Source: Bactericera cockerelli (Eukaryota; Arthropoda; Insecta; Hemiptera; Triozidae). From it: a stretch of 64,000 bases of DNA. The stretch's first letter is position 1. Each line of letters opens with the position of its first letter. The stretch is taken from positions 36,979,876-37,043,875 of the forward strand of contig CM044959.1 of assembly GCA_024516035.1 (NCBI GenBank), read 5' to 3'. The notes under the pieces were generated by a model. The model saw nothing but the letters and a program-made list of their open reading frames with translations, was not told where the DNA came from and searched no databases. The position numbers and the translations under genes are program-made. Below are positions 58,920 through 64,000 of the stretch, one piece after another.

Positions 58920-59638
58920 TACTTACTAGTCTTTATTTTATAATGAAAATCAATAAGTTGGCGCAGTTCTCAATAATGAGATAAACGTCCTTTATATTCT
59001 GGAGGAAAATCTACCGCGAGTTCTCTGTGTTTTCATTAAGAATGACCGCGACCCTGTGACCCAAGATCTTGTGTACGTATATATTTATATTCTTTTATAT
59101 TCATCATATGTTACATATAAATTTGTAACTATATTATTTATATATATGTATGTGTCTTCTGTTTAAAAGAACTTGTCCTGGGTACTTGTATGTATCCACT
59201 ATCCTTATAATATCTCCAATGTTATACATTATGTGTATGTTAGGTTGTGTTTTATATTATGTACTTGTTACATATTTTTTGTGTCTTGTGATGTATTTTA
59301 CTGTATGCACCACATGCTGGATATAGGTTCTTCTCTTGTGGGTGATGTATATATTTATATAAATTGTTATGTACTTATCTATCTCGTGGAAGATGTATAG
59401 AATTTGTAACGATGAAGGCAAACAAAGTCTCAAGGATTTTCTTGGAGAAAGGATGTAGAATTATTCCAGATCACATCAGTGGTTTACCCGTACATGGCCG
59501 AGGAAGAAAACTCCATCTTGTTCTTCACATTTATATAACCTGCCTTTACCTACTCACGTAACCTGCATGAATAAGTTTACAGCATTACGTGGGTATGTTG
59601 TGTAAAACACTAATTAAAATAATCAGTTAAAACAGCAA
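58920..59638. other. Non-coding AT-rich DNA, no gene seen
   Basis: TATA-rich and TGTAT-rich low-complexity sequence with chance frames at 59173-59561. Nothing recognised. Confidence 0.5.
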
Positions 59639-59645
59639 AATAATA

Positions 59646-59841
59646 ATAATATGGCCTTATTTATACTGCCCACCTAGGACTAATAAGTCCCATTATTCCA
59701 GCAGTAAGCCCAACACGTATTATTATATGGTCGAAATCTAAAGTACGAGGATAAAATGTCATATCCCGGCTGGGTTTCGAACCCCTAACTTCTGGATTAC
59801 CAGACCGACGCGTCGCCTTGACCACTGAGCTACCAGGACAG
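59646..59841 (-). repeat. tRNA-derived SINE, family B, copy 3 (best preserved)
   Basis: On the - strand: CTGTCCTGGTAGCTCAGTGG (box A), then GGGGTTCGAAACCC (box B), then GCCGGGATATGACA, a body with GGGACTTATTAGTCC, and an (ATT)n tail. The head is close to a real tRNA, but the anticodon arm does not form a clear stem, so it is not called a tRNA gene. Confidence 0.8.
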
Positions 59842-61586
59842 AACAAAAGCCCCTTATAAATCTTATAACTGTCCACTAGGGGCTAATAGAGGAATAGTGA
59901 AAAACAATAGGTATACTACCTAATACCTCCCAACGTTGGACGAATCGACACTGACTTTAATGACTTGGAAGTTATTGAGAGATTTATTGAATTTTCCTGA
60001 CCCATATAACAAATACTCGATGAAAAAGTAAATCAAATTAATATCAGCGACTTCGTGAGATGTTTGTATTGTTTGAGGAAATAAAAAAGGGCAATCAAAA
60101 TGGAGAGCAGTTTATCCATGGAGTTATGATGCGAAATTGTTTCATAATTGTAGGTTTAGGAGTATTGAAAACATACATTTATCATAATAAAATTGTAGGT
60201 ATAAGGAATAATATTGCACAATACACAGGGATTATTGCCTGAATTGCTTGGAGTAACAATATTAATGCCTCGTGAATGTCTTCCTGTATTTTAAATGGAA
60301 GAAAACAAGGTCTTGTATGTAAGATTAATGCCTAAGTCACCTGTTGCACTCATGCGAAGTAGAGCTTTTGTTTTTGTTACAGATGACAGGTCTTGGTGAA
60401 ATTGCAATTCATTAAACTAAAATGTACATATATATGGAAACAATATTATAATGCTGGAGAAAAAGGGGAAAAATGAGTCCTATCTAAAGGGCGGGGTTAT
60501 TGCCTGTGGCAATCTCTTCCACTCAACGTTTGGTTCATCATTCAGGATTCTGGCTAATAGTGAATCAGTTCATGCAGTAGCAAGTCTACATCATTAATGA
60601 ACTTAGCAATCATTCATTTATTAGCAAAGAGACAAGAATGTCCTTCCCCAAATTTGAAGGTGACATACGTAAATGCCATGACAATAACCATTACGTAGAC
60701 TAGGTGTTTCAAACTACTTATGACCTACCTACACACTTACAAAGTACATAATAGTTATGTAGGTACTCGTATGTAAGTACTTGTACCTACCTACACATAC
60801 AATCTTATCTCTGTGGTATTTGCCTTATTACTAAGGTGCCCATAGACTTCAGAACCTACTGGATAAGTGCATTCCTTTCTGGTGACGTCACCCCAGAGTC
60901 TGACCTTCTGCCATTATGTAAAAGCTGCATGCGAGTAACAGGTACAATAGTATGTACATAGTTTAGTACATAACTTTCAACAGGTAGGTACATAGGTATT
61001 GTACATAACAGAGACCATATGCAGACAGTTCGCAAAAAAATTCCACAACTTGGAGGTCAATTTTAATCTCGTGTGGATTTTTTTTCGCTACAAAGGCTTT
61101 CTGATGAATTTGTTGATAGCATTATCTTACGTGACTTTTCAATGTGGGTCAGTTAAAGGCCAATTCTAAGAAATATGGCGTTCTCTTTATTAATTTCTAC
61201 TCTAGAAAATTTTCTTAGAATTCGGAAACTATTGGTTCTTTCCACCATATCATTATCCTGGACATGATCTGCAGTAGAATCATACGAATAATATTAAGAG
61301 ACAATCTTCTTTGCGTTTGGGGCTTCAAATCTTCGCAAGAGCATACTTTTCCACCTGAAAATATCAATAAACCTGTCTGCGACCGATTTTTGGTGGATTG
61401 GGCGGAATTGGCAACACGGATAGCGATATCGAAAAAAAATATGAGATTTCATCCCTCCTAATCATTATTTTATTTTACTCCTTTTGCCAACATAAATTTT
61501 GGAAATTAAGTCACTGGTGGCGGAGTTCGATTTCTTTTCGGGGAAAAGTAAAAAAATGTGAATTTCACACCACTTTAAAACACAAT
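59842..61586. other. Non-coding AT-rich DNA with GTAGGTA-rich patches
   Basis: No gene recognised. 60722-60800 and 60950-61010 are dense in GTAGGTA/TACCTAC, a low-complexity pattern common in insect intergenic DNA. Confidence 0.5.
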
Positions 61587-61587
61587 A

Positions 61588-61613
61588 CTTCCGATTTCTA
61601 ATATTAGAAATTT
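61588..61613. repeat. Second copy of the palindromic 26-mer
   Basis: 26 bases identical to 10848-10873, centred on TCTAATATTAGA. The flanks differ apart from ACAATACTT-like sequence upstream of both. Confidence 0.7.
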
Positions 61614-61825
61614 CTCGCAAGAAAAACTGACCTAAGTAGTAGCTATATTAAAATTCCAGTTGAAACTTGGGTAACCTTTCCTTCAATTTAAAGTTTTACG
61701 TGGAGTTTAGTGATGATGGTTAGTTATTATTTATTGCCTTAATTCGTAATAATTAATAAATTGTTGCGTTATATGAACTTGAAGAGTTATGATAAAAAAA
61801 TGCAACGCAAGACGTTATAATTATT

Positions 61826-62259
61826 TACAGGGTGTAACAAATGTATTATTTTATCAAGAAATCGTTTGGTCTTGAGAATTTGCTCAAGTAACATTTGAAT
61901 AACGTAAGTAGGTTCCTACTAACTGACGAAGACTTAGGGCGAAATTAATGGACAAAATCGATAACTTAAGTCATTGCTTAGCAGCGGTTTTCCCCATCTA
62001 ACACATAACGCAATCCGAGACTTAGCACCACAGAAGTATTACAGAACCTTTATTAATTTAGCCCTTACTTATTAAAGTTATTAGGTAATAACTCAAGTCA
62101 TGTCCGAGAAGAAATAAATCATAAAATGGCTTTCTATTTCTCTCTCAATGATGCTCCCAATCTTTTTACTAAAATGGCACAAGGCAAGAGATGGTCACAA
62201 AAGTATCGCTAGTATTATCGTAACAAAACAAGGCTGGACTGATATCCTACCCTGTATAA
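61826..62259. mobile_element. Possible MITE with TACAGGGT ends
   Basis: TTTACAGGGTGTAAC at the left and ACCCTGTATA at the right (62250-62259) form short inverted ends about 430 bp apart, similar in size to 25364-25836. No coding sequence. Confidence 0.35.
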
Positions 62260-62260
62260 A

Positions 62261-62779
62261 AAAACATTAATTTAATTTAATATTTGCATAGTTTAAGGAC
62301 TACTGATTTAATTCGACGAGCTTCATAACATTAAAACAAATTGATTATGATAAGGTAGAGCCTCGATTTATTCCGACCATTAAATTGTTTATAGTACCTA
62401 CAGCCCAGGCAAATTAGTTGTAAAAGAAGCCGATGCTATCCGAAAAATCCTACAAAGCTGTAAACTTTTTTAATCCCTTCTGCGCTTTCCTTTCACAGAA
62501 ACGGCGCAAACACAGGACTAATTTGGGACGACCGGAGAAAATTAAAAAAATCTACAGTATTAGGATTTTTGTGGAGCATAATATTGTTTAATTTGACGGG
62601 ACTACAACTTGTCGGATTAACTGAAGAGACATACATAAAACGCATCATTTTAATCCTGTCTGCAATAGATCCATAGGGCATACGTGAACATATTATCTTA
62701 ATCAGACATTTAATTTACAACCAGAATTGAATTTAACGTGAAGGACAGTAATTATTCGTACGTTGATTTCAAAATGCAT
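62261..62779. other. Non-coding AT-rich DNA, no gene seen
   Basis: Nothing recognised beyond a 62-codon chance frame on -. Confidence 0.5.
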
Positions 62780-62869
62780 ATACAGGGTGGAAGAAAAAAC
62801 TGTAGCCAAAAATTCCTCTTTGGTCTGAAAGACGGGACTATTTTGTCAAAAAAAAAAAAAAATAGTCTT

Positions 62870-62915
62870 AGCAGTTACCGAGAGAACAGCTTTTTCTGTT
62901 TTCTCAGTAACTGCT
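62870..62915. repeat. 20-bp imperfect hairpin
   Basis: AGCAGTTACCGAGAGAACAG pairs with 62896-62915 at 18 of 20 positions around a 6-base loop. It follows a TACAGGGTG motif at 62780 and an A run. Confidence 0.6.
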
Positions 62916-62945
62916 ACAATTCCTGATTCATCTTGATTTTTCTAA

Positions 62946-63150
62946 TGATTCTTCTTCTTCATTAACTTTTTCCCAAGCTTACATATGGGGTCGGCATTGG
63001 CCAACATCTTCTTCCACATTTTACGGCTGGATACTCTTCCTAACACCAACCCTCTTGAGGTCGGCAAGGATTTGTTTTATAGTCTTTTGATCTGACGTGG
63101 CTGGTACTGTCTCTATTTAACGTCCCCTAGACCTGTCTTTTTCCAAATAT
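62946..63150 (-). repeat. Diverged SINE tail related to 19192-19553
   Basis: Shares TTCTTCTTC, TTTTACGGCTGGAT, CTTCCTAAC and the following CCAAC with the 3' part of the tRNA-SINE (as read on +). The head is not preserved. Confidence 0.6.
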
Positions 63151-63635
63151 CATTATTATATCATTTAAAATAGAATTTTTCTGTCCTTTTGTAAGTATGC
63201 CTAATTACTTTGTATCTAAGTTACTTGCACTATCTCCATAATATATTCCTAATCCATTCCTAATATTAACAGATATATTTGACCAAGAGGAGGTAGATTG
63301 CAGATTTTTTCAACGTAACACCCTGTGGATCTTAAATTATATTATCTCTATTTCATCGTAATTTCATATTCAAGGTCATGACTATGAAAAATGTCTGACT
63401 GTGGTTTGCTGAGAGCTGAGAGTATACATTGAAATGAATCTCAAAAAACATACATTATATGTTTCAATTAGACACCTGATACCTCGGTACTCAGTAAAGT
63501 CAATAGTAGTGGCGATACATATTAAAGTGGTTTTTTCGCATAAAGAAGACTATTCTTGCTGGATGTTTGTGCTTTCTCTAAAATAATTTTGTTAGAGGAG
63601 AAAACGATTACAATTTTTTGTTAGAGAAATAATTA

Positions 63636-63700
63636 CCCTAGGTTAGAATCGAAACCTTGAACTAGAGGTTTAGAAACAAGTACGCCATCGACAGTATCGC
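63636..63700 (-). repeat. Possible tRNA-derived SINE head
   Basis: On the - strand CAAGGTTTCGATTCTAACC resembles a T arm with box B, with GATGGCGTACTTG about 20 bases upstream as a weak box A. No tail or duplication was seen. Confidence 0.35.
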
Positions 63701-64000
63701 TAAAAAAATGAATGAACTACTTGAAGATACGAAACCCACATTTATCTACAATGGTTGGTAACCAATTGGAAACAAGGGTGGGGTGGAAGAGAATGCCATA
63801 GACATCATTACCACCCTTGATGGGGCTTTGTTGAATATATTTGTTGATTTTAATAACATTTGTATTGTACAAAAGTGTAAATAAAGCTTGATAAATAAAT
63901 AAAAGAATAGACTAGACTACATCCGAACCAGTTCTCAAACATAAACAATGACCGAAAGCCAATTCCACATGAATAATGACCCTTTGTCATCGCCTGCATT
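63701..64000. other. Non-coding DNA to the window end
   Basis: No gene or repeat recognised. An AATAAA-type signal sits near 63881 without any visible upstream gene. Confidence 0.4.

Noticed and set aside
59646..59841. Functional tRNA gene
   Set aside because: Box A and box B are good, but no clean cloverleaf forms, and the same head and body recur at 57660-57870 and 54488-54684, as expected of a SINE.

Overview
The window looks like nuclear DNA of an arthropod, most likely an insect: A+T-rich, gene-poor and full of transposable elements. The evidence is a CsRn1-type Ty3 element, a Tc1 transposon, an I-like LINE and both tRNA-derived and 5S-rRNA-derived SINEs. The species cannot be fixed from this sequence. 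There is no sign of bacterial, viral or organellar gene organisation.

The simplest reading is that most of the window lies inside very long introns of one host gene on the + strand. One GC-rich candidate coding exon sits at 54254-54396. Two fused acceptor/donor signals (T-rich tract, CAG, then GTAAG) at 953/954 and 19731/19732 look like recursive splice sites of a giant intron. Almost every oriented transposable element is on the - strand, antisense to that inferred gene, as is usual for insertions tolerated in introns.

Layout: 2223-6452 is a complete Ty3/Gypsy element (- strand) with identical 140-bp LTRs, a 4-bp target duplication, a gag-pol slippery site and two lesions in pol. 12113-13709 is a full-length Tc1-like transposon with an intact DD34E transposase. 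It is followed by a 140-bp TTAA-bounded MITE (13735-13874) and a 35-bp minisatellite (14351-14739). A full tRNA-SINE lies at 19192-19553. 26014-32356 is an apparently full-length I-like LINE (- strand) with an intact ORF2 and an ORF1 split by a -1 frame change.

32515-49532 is the most unusual part. Two arms of 4581 bp (32515-37095 and 44952-49532), almost identical, face each other across a 7856-bp unique spacer. Each arm ends inward exactly at the tip of a 0.6-kb foldback (long-palindrome) element. The arms hold SINE and hAT-like relics, also mirrored. The spacer holds a 5S-derived SINE with a 14-bp target duplication and no convincing gene.

49533-64000 holds the candidate exon with an intronic hairpin upstream, a 1.2-kb inverted-repeat element filled with ACCGGGTAC motifs (56332-57562), several tRNA-derived SINEs, short MITE-like pieces and unannotated AT-rich DNA. 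The only intact protein-coding genes visible are transposon genes: gag, the Tc1 transposase and LINE ORF2.
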